Below are positions 41,479-42,578 of a stretch of 42,578 bases of DNA, in pieces. The DNA is from an uncultured Pseudomonadota bacterium. Its GTDB lineage: Bacteria; Pseudomonadota; Alphaproteobacteria; Rs-D84. Position numbers and translations under genes: made by a program. The notes below the pieces were generated by a model. That model made no database searches and was not told the DNA's origin. It saw nothing but the letters and a program-made list of their open reading frames with translations. Location of the stretch: contig CADAHF010000006.1 of NCBI GenBank assembly GCA_902787665.1, positions 1 to 42,578 of the forward strand, written 5' to 3'. Numbering within the stretch: the stretch's first letter is position 1; each line of letters starts with the position of its first letter.

Positions 41479-42578
41479 ATGCAAGAAATAAACATAGCCG
41501 AAGTTTTTAAAAATATTAAAAAACATCGTGGTGAAAGATTTGCCAAGGTACTGCGCGAAGCAGAATTGTTGGATGTGCCAAATATTGAACATATATTGGA
41601 ATTCGCAAGATTGGAAGATTTGGAAAATTTGATACCAATTATTCGTTCCAAATGTAAAATAATGTCTGTATCACGATATAACACAGACAAAAATCCATTG
41701 GACTTGTTGCACGAAGCGGGTTATGACGCATTTGTTGTAGAAACAGAAAAGCAGAAAAATTCAATAAAAAAATATTATCGTTCTGGCGAAGAACTTTGTA
41801 CATTTGGTGATCCTGAGCGGCATAAAAACTTTTATATGATTCATGCTGTAAAACGCGATGCAGACAAAATAAAACCTTCATCAAACCCAAAACGCGAAGA
41901 CGAATACGGAACATCGGTTATATCAATTCAAATTGCAAAGGGTGGTGGTTTTATATCAATAAAAAACCGCTATAATCATACTGTCAATAATCCAGATGCA
42001 ACATTTGGAAATAATCCAGACAATATAATCCATGGCCTTACAAATTCCTTGCGAAAATTCTTTGATGTAGAATTTAATGTTTCTATGGTTGAAATGCCAG
42101 ATGACTATGTGTGGGTTAATGACCAGCTGGTTCATCATAATTATGAAAGAGACAATGTTTATTTTGGTGATAATTATTATTTTACTGGTAGCACGATTAC
42201 ACGATTGAATACTGCTTACGAAACGATGCTGGATTATATGATATACAACGCAAAGAATAAAACAGTGTCGACACCCATCGATGATGATACTTGCACATTG
42301 TCAATATTTGAAAAAGCGCTTAACGGCAAAAAAGTTACCAGATCATACGATAAAACAACAAACAGAACTACCCTAACTACGCCTGATGGAAATCGCGTTG
42401 TGATATCGGGTGGTCAAATTATAGAATTATCTTTGCCCTGTGTTGAAAAAATTGGCAACCGTTTCTTGGATAATAACGAATTTTTGGCATCAATAGATTT
42501 GCCAAAGGTTAAACAAATTGGTAACGAATTCTTGTCAGGTAACAAAGAGTTAACATCGATAAATTTACCAAATGTTGA
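41479..42578 (+). CDS. Leucine-rich-repeat protein with uncharacterised N-terminal domain (3' end outside window)
   Basis: Open from ATG 41479 (GATAAGG upstream) to the window edge, 366 codons without a stop. Residues 1-310 are a soluble region with the striking block SIKNRYNHTVNNPDATFGNN, then PDNIIHGLTNSL, which I believe recurs in uncharacterised bacterial proteins with repeat tails, though I cannot name the family. From about residue 316 a 22-residue BspA-like leucine-rich repeat begins: LPCVEKIGNRFLDNNEFLAS, LPKVKQIGNEFLSGNKELTS, LPNV... No signal peptide, so the protein may be cytoplasmic or exported by another route. LRR tails usually bind proteins. Confidence 0.8.
   Translation, partial: MQEINIAEVFKNIKKHRGERFAKVLREAELLDVPNIEHILEFARLEDLENLIPIIRSKCKIMSVSRYNTDKNPLDLLHEAGYDAFVVETEKQKNSIKKYYRSGEELCTFGDPERHKNFYMIHAVKRDADKIKPSSNPKREDEYGTSVISIQIAKGGGFISIKNRYNHTVNNPDATFGNNPDNIIHGLTNSLRKFFDVEFNVSMVEMPDDYVWVNDQLVHHNYERDNVYFGDNYYFTGSTITRLNTAYETMLDYMIYNAKNKTVSTPIDDDTCTLSIFEKALNGKKVTRSYDKTTNRTTLTTPDGNRVVISGGQIIELSLPCVEKIGNRFLDNNEFLASIDLPKVKQIGNEFLSGNKELTSINLPNV

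Overview
The window looks like chromosome from an AT-rich, probably anaerobic alphaproteobacterium of the uncultured, gut-associated RF32 type. This placement is inference. It rests on cysteine-free ribosomal protein L33, the coiled-coil protein/ZapA pair, a Rhizobiales-like HTH regulator, a class III (oxygen-sensitive) ribonucleotide reductase, and Cys-rich exported proteins without clear homologues. Genes are dense, strands alternate often, and most units end in strong hairpin-plus-T terminators.

Layout. 1-5.7 kb: end of an unknown gene, priA (broken near its 3' end), a small kinase-like gene, miaA, gap and a hypothetical gene. 5.8-10.9 kb: tRNA-Asp and tRNA-Glu, then an accessory block. 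This block is two stacked units, each with one minus-strand gene (an ABC-F ATPase; an SF2 helicase with six 74-residue repeats), a 10/30/10 inverted repeat on one side and a matched 82-bp repeat ending in a tRNA-3'-end-like sequence on the other. 11-17 kb: alpha/beta hydrolase, small lipoprotein, tRNA-Leu plus a damaged tRNA-Leu copy, rpmG, the coiled-coil gene-zapA-parC operon, and an acidic protein/membrane protein pair. 17-20 kb: lptE-holA-map-radC operon. 20-24 kb: two genes of unknown function and an acyl-CoA synthetase. 24-27 kb: NrdR boxes and a class III RNR operon in which the glycyl-radical loop is a separate 61-residue gene, followed by the activase. 27-32 kb: large Cys-rich secreted protein and the trpS-SIMPL-xerC operon. 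32-35.5 kb: groES-groEL, HIT protein, DUF167 protein, LOG-family protein. 35.5-40.4 kb: tilS (frameshifted at a G tract)-ftsH, a periplasmic M23 peptidase and prmC, the last two apparently leaderless from overlapping promoters. 40.4 kb-end: coiled-coil protein, small HTH regulator and the start of a leucine-rich-repeat protein that leaves the window.

The core genes cover replication and restart (priA, holA, parC), division (zapA), tRNA modification and charging (miaA, tilS, trpS), protein quality control (groES/EL, ftsH, map), envelope assembly (lptE, M23) and anaerobic dNTP supply. The strongest candidate for something undescribed is the cassette-like block at 5,966-10,948, together with the mosaic repeat array of its helicase. 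No search or folding was run; family names are recognised from motifs and gene context.
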